Counted from the stretch's first letter, positions 28,134 through 36,337 are shown. The stretch is DNA of 64,000 bases from Enterococcus sp. 9E7_DIV0242 (GCF_002140975.2 NZ_CP147247.1:4496001-4560000); one strand, 5' to 3'. Notes: generated from the sequence alone by a model not told the origin. Made by a program: numbers and translations.

Positions 28134-28166
28134 TTTAAGTTGGTTTTAAGTTCTTCTTGTTATTCT
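28134..28166 (+). promoter_or_regulatory. CiaR-type direct repeat and -10 box upstream of the glycan operon
   Basis: TTTAAG (28134-28139), five bases, TTTAAG (28145-28150), ten bases, then TATTCT (28161-28166). The TTTAAG-N5-TTTAAG repeat about 10 nt from the -10 is the known streptococcal CiaR arrangement. There is no good -35, as expected for an activated promoter. Control by a CiaR homologue is inference. Confidence 0.55.
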
Positions 28167-28185
28167 CTGGGTAAGATAACAAGAA
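28154..28185. repeat. Perfect 10-bp inverted repeat over the -10 region
   Basis: TTCTTGTTAT (28154-28163) and ATAACAAGAA (28176-28185) are separated by 12 nt. The left arm overlaps the proposed -10 and the right arm ends just before the ribosome-binding site AAGGTGAGG, so it could be an operator. Confidence 0.55.
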
Positions 28186-28199
28186 AGTAAGGTGAGGAT

Positions 28200-29252
28200 A
28201 TGTCAGTAATGCTCTTGATTCCTAGCTATGAACCACAGACAAAGGTCATTTCTTTTGTACGGAAGCTGAGTGAACAAACAAGAAAGAACATTCTGATTGT
28301 TGATGATGGAAGTGGCTCGGACTATCAATCTACTTTTAAGAAATTGGCCACATCCCCATCGGTCAGTATTCTTTCCTATTCCAAAAACAAAGGAAAAGGA
28401 GTTGCTTTGAAGACTGGTTTTCAAAAAATAGTGACAGATTATCCCGAAGTGACAGCTGTTGTTACTGCAGATTCTGATGGTCAACACAGTATTACCGATA
28501 TTGAACGAATGATTCGTGCTGTGGAGCAAGCAGATGCACGGACGTTGGTACTTGGGACAAGGTCTTTTAAAAGAGCTGAAACACCTGGCAAAAGCTATTG
28601 GGGAAACAGGATTTCCTCCATTTTTTTCTATTTTGTTACAGGAACAAAATGTGGAGATACCCAAACTGGTTTGCGAGCAATTCGCCGAGAATTGTTACCG
28701 GAGCTTTTGGGTGTTGAAGGTGAGCGCTTTGAGTACGAGATGAATGTATTGCTAAAAAGCAGAGAATTGGCTATCCGATTGGAACAGCTTCCGATCGAAA
28801 CAATTTATGAAGAAAACAATGCACATTCCCATTTCAGAGCTATCCAAGATTCTTATCGCATCTATAAGCTGCTATTTCGTTACTTGTCTTCAGCGCTGCT
28901 ATCGCTAAGTGTAGATTTTCTCGTGTTTCTATTCTTGCTATCTTGGCTCGGCGAGTCAAATGAAATGACCGCTCTTGCGACAATCATTGCTCGTCTCCTA
29001 TCAGGAATAGTAAATTATACGTTGGCTCGCAGTTGGGTATTTGAAAATAAGGATTGGGTGTACACGACACTCTGGAAGTATAGTCTCCTATTTCTCGTTC
29101 AAATGGGACTAAGCTCTCTCGGTGTTCTATTGTTGCTTAGTATTTTGCCTAGTGCTTTACTTAGCAAACTGATAGTAGACAGTATATTATTTGTTTTAAG
29201 TTTTATTGTTCAAAATCGAGTGATTTTTCAAAAGGATAAGGTGAGCCGATGA
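28200..29252 (+). CDS. Family 2 glycosyltransferase fused to a GtrA-like membrane domain
   Basis: Residues 1-225 form a dolichol-phosphate-mannose-synthase-type GT2 domain (ILIVDDGSGSDY, NKGKGVALKTGF, TADSDGQH with the DxD-like acid). Residues 230-345 carry four hydrophobic segments of the GtrA type, including FLLSWLGESNEM and NYTLARSWVF. Such fusions charge a polyprenyl phosphate with a sugar and may flip it for envelope glycan decoration. The ATG follows AAGGTGAGG. The stop overlaps the next gene by 4 nt. Confidence 0.9.
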   Translation: MSVMLLIPSYEPQTKVISFVRKLSEQTRKNILIVDDGSGSDYQSTFKKLATSPSVSILSYSKNKGKGVALKTGFQKIVTDYPEVTAVVTADSDGQHSITDIERMIRAVEQADARTLVLGTRSFKRAETPGKSYWGNRISSIFFYFVTGTKCGDTQTGLRAIRRELLPELLGVEGERFEYEMNVLLKSRELAIRLEQLPIETIYEENNAHSHFRAIQDSYRIYKLLFRYLSSALLSLSVDFLVFLFLLSWLGESNEMTALATIIARLLSGIVNYTLARSWVFENKDWVYTTLWKYSLLFLVQMGLSSLGVLLLLSILPSALLSKLIVDSILFVLSFIVQNRVIFQKDKVSR

Positions 29253-30208
29253 GGTATGTTGCGAAGATTCTGTCAAAAAAATATCTTTGGGCCATTAGTG
29301 TTGGTGTTTGTCTAACAGGTGCAGCTACTGCGGTATTACTGGATACATTCGTTCTTTCACGCAGAATAAGTGTTGAAGCTGTACAAGCTGTCATTATTGA
29401 TTCTGAGGATTCAACCAATGAGGAGTTAGACTCTTCCGTTGAGAGCGCAGTAAATACAACAGAAACAGCAGTGCTTACTGAGCCTGTAATCACAGATACA
29501 AGCTATAAAGATGACCAGCTGGACATCTCGATAACGACAGTTCGAGAATATGAAACGGAAATCTATCTTGTTGATATTCAAGTCAGCGATGCAAATGCAT
29601 TAAAAGCAGCTTTTGCTGAAAATTCTTATGGAAGGAATATCAAAGAGACGACCTCACAAATGGCGGAAGAAAATCAGGCAGTCCTGGCAATCAACGGAGA
29701 CTATTATGGTTTTAGAAACAAGGGATTTGTCGTGAGGAATGGGGTTCTTTATCGTGATACTGTAAATGAGAGAACAGAGGCACTGGTCATTGATAGTAAT
29801 GGTGATTTCACTATCGTCGAAGAGGAACAGTCCTCGGCTCAGGAATTAGTAGAAAACGGCGCACAGCAAATTTTATCTTTTGGTCCTGCACTGATTCAAA
29901 ATGGCGAGATTTCAGTTACCGAAGAAGAAGAAGTTGGTCAAGCAATGCAAAGCAATCCACGAACAGCGATCGGTCAAATTGGCGAGAATCATTATATGAT
30001 TATTGTAGCCGATGGTCGAACCGAAGAAAGTGAAGGGCTCTCTCTTTATGAACTGGCAGAAGTTTTTCAAAACGCCGGTACTTCTGTTGCTTATAACTTG
30101 GATGGGGGCGGTTCATCAACCTTATGGTTTAATGGACAGGTCATTAACCAGCCAACGGAAAAAGGGACTGGTGAACGTTCAGTCAGTGATATTCTATATT
30201 TCAATTAG
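29249..30208 (+). CDS. NAGPA-type phosphodiester glycosidase family protein, membrane-anchored
   Basis: The 319-residue protein has an N-terminal signal anchor (about residues 8-30), a Glu/Ser/Thr-rich linker, and a phosphodiester glycosidase (NAGPA/DUF2233) domain with AINGDYYGFRNKG, SNPRTAIGQI and the NLDGGGSSTLWFNG signature near 283-296. The domain removes GlcNAc-1-phosphate or related sugars in other systems; bacterial members act on exopolysaccharide or wall polymers. Its overlap with the GT2-GtrA gene indicates a joint role in envelope sugar chemistry. Substrate unknown. Confidence 0.88.
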   Translation: MRYVAKILSKKYLWAISVGVCLTGAATAVLLDTFVLSRRISVEAVQAVIIDSEDSTNEELDSSVESAVNTTETAVLTEPVITDTSYKDDQLDISITTVREYETEIYLVDIQVSDANALKAAFAENSYGRNIKETTSQMAEENQAVLAINGDYYGFRNKGFVVRNGVLYRDTVNERTEALVIDSNGDFTIVEEEQSSAQELVENGAQQILSFGPALIQNGEISVTEEEEVGQAMQSNPRTAIGQIGENHYMIIVADGRTEESEGLSLYELAEVFQNAGTSVAYNLDGGGSSTLWFNGQVINQPTEKGTGERSVSDILYFN

Positions 30209-30219
30209 GAGGAGAGCGA

Positions 30220-30594
30220 ATGAACAGAAAAAAACTAGTGAGCAGTTATTTAGTAATCGCTCTGTTGCTCTTTCTTTTTCAAAAAGTGTATCACTTTTAT
30301 GGGCATGGTGTGATTTCCTTTGCTTTGTCGTCCATTTGGATTGCGCCGCTTATTGTGGGTTTGTTATTCACTGTTTTTCTTTTTGGAAAACCGAATAAAA
30401 GGGATTCATCTGTGTTTCGTTTGAGTGTCAATTTGATGAATACAAGTCTCGCTATTTTTACAGTAGGACTCATATTGACAGGAGTGACTGAAATTGCAGG
30501 TACAGACTCGCCTTATATTCTCTATTTTTACGTTGTGAGTTTTTTATTTCTCGTTCCTGCATCTATAGTTACGATGGTTGCATATATAAAATGA
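30220..30594 (+). CDS. Small four-TM membrane protein of the glycan operon
   Basis: The 124-residue protein has four hydrophobic segments separated by short charged turns (FGKPNKRDSSVF in the middle). I do not recognise the family. It starts with ATG behind AGGAGGAG only 11 nt after the glycosidase stop, so it belongs to the same transcript. Confidence 0.75.
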   Translation: MNRKKLVSSYLVIALLLFLFQKVYHFYGHGVISFALSSIWIAPLIVGLLFTVFLFGKPNKRDSSVFRLSVNLMNTSLAIFTVGLILTGVTEIAGTDSPYILYFYVVSFLFLVPASIVTMVAYIK

Positions 30595-30604
30595 GGTGAT
30601 CTGG

Positions 30605-30676
30605 ATGTGGCTCTTTTTGATTATTCTTTTCACAGCAGTGTTGGGTCTGATTTGGCTGATTATTCCGAAGGAGTAA
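30605..30676 (+). CDS. 23-residue membrane peptide at the end of the glycan operon
   Basis: An ATG preceded by TGAGGTGATCTGG opens 23 codons, ending PKE-stop. The peptide is a single hydrophobic helix (starting MWLFLIILFTAV) with a charged C-terminus. It starts 10 nt after the preceding stop and ends before a strong terminator. The spacing and ribosome-binding site support real translation; the function is unknown. Confidence 0.55.
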   Translation: MWLFLIILFTAVLGLIWLIIPKE

Positions 30677-30721
30677 GGGCTGATTTTTACAGATGACATT
30701 GATTTCCCAAAGAATCACAAA

Positions 30722-30769
30722 AACCCCTATAATCAATTCCGGTTTATGGCAGAGTTGATTATAGGGGTT
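30722..30769. terminator. Bidirectional terminator between the glycan operon and yajQ
   Basis: A perfect 15-bp stem (AACCCCTATAATCAA at 30722-30736, TTGATTATAGGGGTT at 30755-30769) lies between convergent genes. Confidence 0.88.
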
Positions 30770-30774
30770 ATTAA

Positions 30775-31269
30775 TTATCTGTAGTTATTAAATTGAAGTT
30801 CTATCGGTAAATCTAACTCTCTTAACAGTGCAATGATTTTTTGCAAATCATCTCTATTTTTTCCAGTAACGCGGATCTGATCATCTTGGATTTGCGATTT
30901 AACCTTCACACCAGAATTTTTGATGGCAACATTGATTTTCTTTGCATTCTCTTTATCGATACCACTGACTAAATCGCCATATTGACGAGCAGCACCACCA
31001 AGAGCTTTTTCACTCGTCGAAAATTGAATATTTTTTATTGGAACACCTCGCTTGACCAATTTGCCAAACAGGACATCTTTTACTTGCTCCACTTTGTAGT
31101 CATCATCTGCAATAACAACCAAACGATTATTATCCAATTTGATATCGGCAAGAGAATCCTTAAAATCAAATCGATTTTTGATTTCCTTTAAAGCGATCTG
31201 CATCGCATTCTTTACTTCCTCCATATCCATTTCAGAAACAACATCAAAACTTGCATCCTTTGCGGCCAT
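30775..31269 (-). CDS. YajQ-family nucleotide-binding protein
   Basis: The 164-residue protein is a full-length YajQ: start AAKDASFDVVSEMD, then NRFDFKDS, the GVPIKNIQFS region and the C-terminal LRELDLPIELQFNNYR. YajQ proteins have two RNP-like folds; homologues bind nucleotides or cyclic di-GMP. On the minus strand TTAGGAGG precedes the ATG. It is monocistronic, convergent with the glycan operon. Confidence 0.95.
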   Translation of the reverse strand: MAAKDASFDVVSEMDMEEVKNAMQIALKEIKNRFDFKDSLADIKLDNNRLVVIADDDYKVEQVKDVLFGKLVKRGVPIKNIQFSTSEKALGGAARQYGDLVSGIDKENAKKINVAIKNSGVKVKSQIQDDQIRVTGKNRDDLQKIIALLRELDLPIELQFNNYR

Positions 31270-31347
31270 ATGCCAACCTCCTAAATTTTGCTATATCCAT
31301 AGTAACAATGAAAGCGCAATACGACAAGTGATTTATCAAAACCATAC

Positions 31348-31575
31348 GTGACAATAACTAGTCTTTGCGGAGCGCATACATCTGAAGATAATTATAGGAA
31401 ATTCAAAATCAGGATGTATCGCTTCGAAAAAGAAAAATTTGATGATAAAACCTATCGAAAATCTTGCGTAATTCTTTATAAAACATATAATGAGAAAGGA
31501 CATGTTTTACGCAGAGAATATCTGAAGGAAACAGCTGCCGATACAGTAGAAAAAGAGCATGTAGTCAGACCTTGA
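31348..31575 (+). other. Weak 75-codon ORF in the leader region of yitT
   Basis: A GTG-initiated frame without a recognisable ribosome-binding site ends just before the tandem RNA units. Its internal ATG (31411) is also poorly placed. The product is charged and not recognised. An inverted repeat (ATACATC/GATGTAT) lies within it. I regard it as doubtful. Confidence 0.2.
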
Positions 31576-31582
31576 ATAGCGC

Positions 31583-31903
31583 AAGAAAGAATTGCTTTTA
31601 TACAAGGTGAACGAAAAACAGCGTCGCGTAATCCTAGACCATCAAAAATAGAAAAACAGGACAATTACTTAACTGTTTTTCTAGCAATAAAAACAGGGCT
31701 CATTCCCTTTTACCAAGAATGCTAGGGAAGGGGACATCGGACCATCGAATGAAGAAACTAGACAATGACTTGGCTAGTCTCCACGACAAATCAAAGGAGG
31801 GCTCATTCCCTTTTATCAGGAATACTAGGGAAAGGGACATCGGACCACGAAAATGAAGAAACTTGGCAATTACTTGACAAGGTTCCTCAATAAATCAAAG
31901 GAG
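31583..31903 (+). ncRNA. Three tandem structured ~100-nt leader units upstream of yitT
   Basis: Units B (about 31696-31798) and C (about 31799-31903) are near-identical over their first 49 nt (four transitions), and both end with AAATCAAAGGAG. Unit A (about 31592-31696) is a more diverged copy. All three carry a hairpin with a conserved loop core (CAATTACTT or CAATGACTT) on different but complementary stems: ACAG/CTGT in A, ACTAG/CTAGT in B, ACTTG/CAAG in C. Only the SD of unit C is followed by a start codon, that of yitT. It matches no riboswitch I know. Confidence 0.7.
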
Positions 31904-31910
31904 AGCGAAA

Positions 31911-32840
31911 ATGGGGAAAAGTCTTACACTACATAAACGTTCGGAGCTGATCAAAAAGATTTTAGTTATTATTTTGACTGGCTTTACGGGGGCAATGGGG
32001 TTGAATATGTTTTTGATTCCTGCACAGGTTTTTTCAGCAGGGATGAACGGAATGGCACAAATTTTAGCGACATTATTATACAATCATTTATCTATTACTA
32101 TCGATACCGGGTTATTCATTTTTCTATTGAACTTACCGGTTTTTGCATTGGGTTTTTGGAAATTAGGGAAAGAAGCAACAATTTTCAGCTTTGTCAACGT
32201 GGCGGTTGCCTCAGCAATTACGATGATTTTGCCCGTCTATACGGTGACGGATAATCCTCTGATGAACGCGATTGTTGGTGGCGTATTAATTGGTATTGGT
32301 GCCGGACTTTCTTTGAAGATGGGATTTACCACAGGGGGAATGGATATCGTCTCTTTGGTTTTGTCTAGAACAACAGGCAACACGGTTGGAAAATATATAT
32401 TTGCTTTGAATAGTATCATCGTAGCGATTGCGGGCTTTTTATTTAACTGGGAGAGTGCGCTATATACAATCATTTCGATTTACTGCATGACTCAGGTCAT
32501 CGATGCACTGCATACGAGTCATCAAAAGGTTACGGCGATGATCATTACTACGAATCCAGACAGAGTCGTTCAAGGAATCTCAGAGCAGATGGTACGCGGA
32601 ATGACACTGCTGCCATCGATCGGGGGCTATTCTAAAGCGGAAGGACGTATGATCATGATGGTTATTACACGCTATGAGCTATATGACTTAGAACAGATCG
32701 TCCATTCGATCGATGAAAATGCGTTTATGAATATTGTTCCTACTCAGACTGTTTTAGGTCGCTTTGCTAATGAGGATGAGCAGCGATTTTTCAAAAATAA
32801 TGGCAGTTTCCCAGAGATGAAAAGACATCGGATCAAATAA
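31911..32840 (+). CDS. YitT-family membrane protein (DUF161 + DUF2179)
   Basis: The 309-residue protein has five or six membrane segments, including GFTGAMGLNMFLIPAQVFSAG and GLSLKMGFTTGGMDIVS typical of YitT, and a C-terminal cytoplasmic DUF2179 domain (about 225-300, AMIITTNPDRVVQGI). Function is not established in the family; a transport role is commonly suspected. The ATG follows AAAGGAGAGCG, the last of the repeated SD-like elements in its leader. Confidence 0.92.
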   Translation: MGKSLTLHKRSELIKKILVIILTGFTGAMGLNMFLIPAQVFSAGMNGMAQILATLLYNHLSITIDTGLFIFLLNLPVFALGFWKLGKEATIFSFVNVAVASAITMILPVYTVTDNPLMNAIVGGVLIGIGAGLSLKMGFTTGGMDIVSLVLSRTTGNTVGKYIFALNSIIVAIAGFLFNWESALYTIISIYCMTQVIDALHTSHQKVTAMIITTNPDRVVQGISEQMVRGMTLLPSIGGYSKAEGRMIMMVITRYELYDLEQIVHSIDENAFMNIVPTQTVLGRFANEDEQRFFKNNGSFPEMKRHRIK

Positions 32841-32903
32841 TGTAAATGGCTGCGTCTCCCTTTTATGCTATGATAAATAGAGCATAATTAAAGGGGCGAT
32901 TTG

Positions 32904-33464
32904 ATGACTATGGATCAAAAAGAACTATTTAAGAATGAATTGATTTGCTGTATGCCCAAACTCGTTGAGGAAATCTTGTTGTATCTTCCTGAACAGCAGG
33001 TATATGGCATTTCTTTTTTAACGACAGATGATTTTTATGGAATGTATGTGGGCTTCAATACAAAAGAATTTATGGAAGAGCAGATCAAGAAGGAGTCAGC
33101 GAATGAGTATCAACGTTGGATGCCGACAGAATGGCCATTTTCCGATGAAGAGCTGCCCACAGATTTTAATAAGGAACTGTACAAGAATTTAGTGGAAATC
33201 ATTGATCACAATAAGGAAACCGATTTCATGCGGCCTTCTGATGGGAAATGGGCATTTGCTTTGTTCTTGATCGAGGCGATAAATGAGGCCGTTCGTGCGA
33301 TTCCTAAAGAGACATTTACAGAGCATGGGTATGAACAGAACAGCATCGTTTTTTCTGTTACGATGTCAGATGGCGACTATATGGATGAAATGTTTCTTGA
33401 CTCGCTCAAAAAAATGAACAAGGATAGTCTGATAATGGAGTTGCTTGAAACGCTGGAAAATTAG
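32904..33464 (+). CDS. DUF4303-like protein
   Basis: The 186-residue soluble protein has the pattern of DUF4303: YGISFLTTDDFYGMYVGFNT near the start, RWMPTEWPFSDE, and a C-terminal EMFLDSLKKMNKDS. Function unknown. The ATG at 32904 follows AAAGGGGCG; a nearby ATG two codons later is possible. It lies 63 nt after yitT. Confidence 0.7.
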   Translation: MTMDQKELFKNELICCMPKLVEEILLYLPEQQVYGISFLTTDDFYGMYVGFNTKEFMEEQIKKESANEYQRWMPTEWPFSDEELPTDFNKELYKNLVEIIDHNKETDFMRPSDGKWAFALFLIEAINEAVRAIPKETFTEHGYEQNSIVFSVTMSDGDYMDEMFLDSLKKMNKDSLIMELLETLEN

Positions 33465-33559
33465 TATCTCACCGACAATTTAAACGTTTCTATTGGTGAC
33501 TTTGTGAAAAGATGAATAAAATTTTCTGAAAAAAGCAATTTTAGTAGAAAAGTACCTAA

Positions 33560-33602
33560 AGTTCTGATAAAATAGAACTGTTGGTTAAGGGATAGCCTTA
33601 AC
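33560..33602 (+). promoter_or_regulatory. Promoter dyad and 5' hairpin of fba
   Basis: AGTTCT (33560-33565) and AGAACT (33574-33579) flank the probable -10 TAAAAT (33568-33573). Immediately downstream GTTAAGG-GATAG-CCTTAAC (33584-33602) is a perfect hairpin at the expected mRNA 5' end. Confidence 0.5.
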
Positions 33603-33636
33603 AAATATGGTTTTTAAAACTTAGGAGGAATTTTTT

Positions 33637-34503
33637 ATGCCATTAGTATCAGGAACAGAATTTCTTAAAGCAGCTCGCAAAGATGGTTACGGTGTTGGCG
33701 GATTCAACACAAACAACCTGGAGTGGACAAAAGCAATCCTTGAAGCTGCAGAAGCAAAAAAAGCACCAGTATTGATCCAAACTTCTATGGGAGCGGCTAA
33801 ATACATGGGCGGCTATCAAGTATGTTACGACTTGGTAAAAGACTTAGTAGATTCAATGGGCATTACTGTACCTGTAGCGCTTCACTTAGACCATGGTGAA
33901 TACGAAGATGCATTGGAATGTATCGAAGTTGGTTACACTTCTGTTATGTTCGACGGTTCTCACTTACCATTCGAAGAAAACATCGAGAAAGCAAAAGACG
34001 TTGTTGCTAAAGCTCACGCAAAAGGTGTTTCTGTAGAATGTGAAGTTGGTTCTATCGGTGGAGAAGAAGACGGAATCATCGGTTCCGGCGAATTAGCTGA
34101 CATTGAAGAATGTAAACAAATGGTTGCAACTGGTATTGACTACTTAGCTTGCGGAATCGGTAACATCCACGGTTCATACCCAGACAACTGGGCTGGTCTT
34201 GCTTTCGATCATTTACAAGCAATTGCAGACGCTGTTGGCGATATTCCATTGGTACTACATGGTGGATCTGGTATTCCTTTGGATCAAATCCAAAAAGCAA
34301 TCTCAATGGGTGTTTCTAAAATCAACGTAAATACTGAAGCGCAAGAAGTATTTGCTGCTGCAACTCGTAAATACATTGAAGAAGGAAAAGACCTTGAAGG
34401 AAAAGGCTTTGACCCTCGTAAATTATTAGCACCTGGTACGAAAGCAATCACTGATTTGGTTGAACAACGTATCGAATGGTTCGGTTCAGATAACAAAGCA
34501 TAA
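33637..34503 (+). CDS. fba: Class II fructose-bisphosphate aldolase
   Basis: The enzyme cleaves fructose-1,6-bisphosphate to DHAP and glyceraldehyde-3-phosphate in glycolysis. The 288-residue protein has zinc ligands in HLDHGE, in GIGNIHG and in VLHGGSGIP, and the KINVNTEAQ loop that binds the substrate phosphate. The ATG follows TTAGGAGG. Codon use looks optimised for high expression. Order fba...murA2-rho-rpmE2 resembles Bacillus. Confidence 0.97.
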   Translation: MPLVSGTEFLKAARKDGYGVGGFNTNNLEWTKAILEAAEAKKAPVLIQTSMGAAKYMGGYQVCYDLVKDLVDSMGITVPVALHLDHGEYEDALECIEVGYTSVMFDGSHLPFEENIEKAKDVVAKAHAKGVSVECEVGSIGGEEDGIIGSGELADIEECKQMVATGIDYLACGIGNIHGSYPDNWAGLAFDHLQAIADAVGDIPLVLHGGSGIPLDQIQKAISMGVSKINVNTEAQEVFAAATRKYIEEGKDLEGKGFDPRKLLAPGTKAITDLVEQRIEWFGSDNKA

Positions 34504-34521
34504 TTTTTTAATAGATCGATT

Positions 34522-34557
34522 ACCGCTGGCATAGCTTTTGTCGGCGGTTTTTTGTTT
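34522..34557 (+). terminator. Terminator of fba
   Basis: ACCGCTGGCA pairs with TGTCGGCGGT (two wobbles), followed by a TTTTTTGTTTTT tail. Confidence 0.85.
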
Positions 34558-34559
34558 TT

Positions 34560-35056
34560 ACAGATCGATGGTGCATGTACATAAGTTAAAGAACTTGTTC
34601 AGTATGGATTATTTATACAATGATACAATGGATGCATAAATCTATCGAACTATCTGTGAAAGAAATGGATTGAGAATAAAAGCTGTTAGCAGTAGGAACC
34701 TTATGAAATCCCTGTGACATGAGATGAAACCAAACAGTTCCTTGGGAATAGTTACTGACGTAGCATGGGGGATAAGGACGGTGAAGGATAGAAACTTGAG
34801 TCTCTAGTTGATTGAAGTGAGTAGCTAGTTAAAGCTACTGCATATGACAGTATAATATTTGAGTATTTATCTGATTTTTTGTCATAATTAATTATTGTCT
34901 ACATCGTTTCAGATAACAACTGAGGTCGTCCTGTCGGTATCTGTTTTGGATTTCTTGAAAATCCTGTCTTTTGTATTATAGATTCTTGTGTTAGAATGGT
35001 TTGGGTATGGATAAAAACAGCAATAAATTCTGACATAGTTAGGTGAGATAAAATAG
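34560..35056 (+). other. 497-bp intergenic region before murA2
   Basis: No ORF of note on either strand. It contains AGGAAC/GTTCCT (34694/34737) and GTAGCT/AGCTAC short dyads and several -10-like boxes (for example TATTAT and TTAGAAT in the last 80 nt). A long structured leader or a decayed gene cannot be told apart by eye. Confidence 0.35.
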
Positions 35057-36337
35057 ATGAAAAAAATAGTAATAAATGGTAATCGTCCCTTATCAGGAGA
35101 AGTATGTATCAGTGGTGCAAAAAACAGTGCAGTTGCGTTGATTCCAGCTGCAATCTTAGCTGATTCACCGGTTACTTTAGATGGTGTTCCTGATATTCAG
35201 GATGTTCACTCTCTTATTGAGATTTTAGAAATCATGGGTGCAAAAACCACATTTGAAAATAATACATTAGTAATCGATCCAACAGAGATTGTCTCTGTGC
35301 CGATGCCTACTGGAAAAATAAATAGTTTACGAGCTTCTTATTATTTCATGGGTTCTTTATTAGGTAAATTTGGAGAAGGAGTTGTCGGGTTGCCAGGCGG
35401 ATGTTATCTGGGCCCGCGTCCAATCGATTTGCATATCAAAGGATTTGAAGCACTAGGTGCTACAGTGAACAATGAGCATGGTGCGATGTACTTACGAACA
35501 GATCATGGCTTGACAGGTACCAGAATCTTTATGGATATGGTTTCTATTGGGGCAACAATCAATGTGATGCTAGCTGCAGTAAAAGCAGAAGGCAAAACAA
35601 TTATTGAAAATGCCGCACGTGAGCCTGAAATCATCGATGTTGCCACTCTATTGAATAATATGGGTGCGAAAATCAGAGGTGCAGGCACAGATATCATCCG
35701 AATCGAAGGCGTTACAGAATTACATGGTTGCCGTCATTCCATTATTCCAGATCGAATTGAAGCTGGAACGTATTTGTCTATTGCTGCGGCAATGGGACAA
35801 GGTGTTAAGGTTCGCAACGTGATTTATGAGCATCTGGAAAGCTTTATTGCTAAATTACAGGAGTTAGGTGTGAAAATGACGATTGAGGAAGATATGATCG
35901 AGGTTCATCCTTCTGAAGATCTAAAGATGATCAATGTCAAAACTTACCCTTATCCGGGATTTGCAACAGATTTGCAACAGCCGTTGACACCATTACTTTT
36001 GAAAGCAACCGGAACGGGTCAAGTAATGGACACTATTTATGCACAACGGACGAAGCATATACCTGAGCTTGTCAGAATGGGTGCCAGTGCATCTGTAGAA
36101 GGAAATATGATTGTATTGAATGGTCCAGCTAAACTCCATGGAGCAGAGGTTGTTGCATCTGATTTACGCGCTGGTGCTTGTTTAGTGATTGCGGGCTTGA
36201 TGGCTGAAGGGACAACAACCATTTATAATGTAGAATATATTTTGCGTGGATATGACCATATTATTGAAAAATTGACTGCTTTAGGAGCAGATATTCAAAT
36301 GATAGAAACAGAAAATGAACTTGAGGTGAACCAATGA
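35057..36337 (+). CDS. murAB: UDP-N-acetylglucosamine 1-carboxyvinyltransferase (MurA2/MurZ type)
   Basis: MurA catalyses the first committed peptidoglycan step, adding enolpyruvate to UDP-GlcNAc. The 426-residue protein has the lysine in SGAKNSA and the active-site Cys116 in [13 protein letters not shown], so it should be fosfomycin-sensitive. Low-GC Gram-positives have two paralogues; position before rho and rpmE2 marks this as the MurZ/MurA2 type. The ATG follows AGGTGAG. It overlaps rho by 4 nt. Confidence 0.94.
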   Translation: MKKIVINGNRPLSGEVCISGAKNSAVALIPAAILADSPVTLDGVPDIQDVHSLIEILEIMGAKTTFENNTLVIDPTEIVSVPMPTGKINSLRASYYFMGSLLGKFGEGVVGLPGGCYLGPRPIDLHIKGFEALGATVNNEHGAMYLRTDHGLTGTRIFMDMVSIGATINVMLAAVKAEGKTIIENAAREPEIIDVATLLNNMGAKIRGAGTDIIRIEGVTELHGCRHSIIPDRIEAGTYLSIAAAMGQGVKVRNVIYEHLESFIAKLQELGVKMTIEEDMIEVHPSEDLKMINVKTYPYPGFATDLQQPLTPLLLKATGTGQVMDTIYAQRTKHIPELVRMGASASVEGNMIVLNGPAKLHGAEVVASDLRAGACLVIAGLMAEGTTTIYNVEYILRGYDHIIEKLTALGADIQMIETENELEVNQ

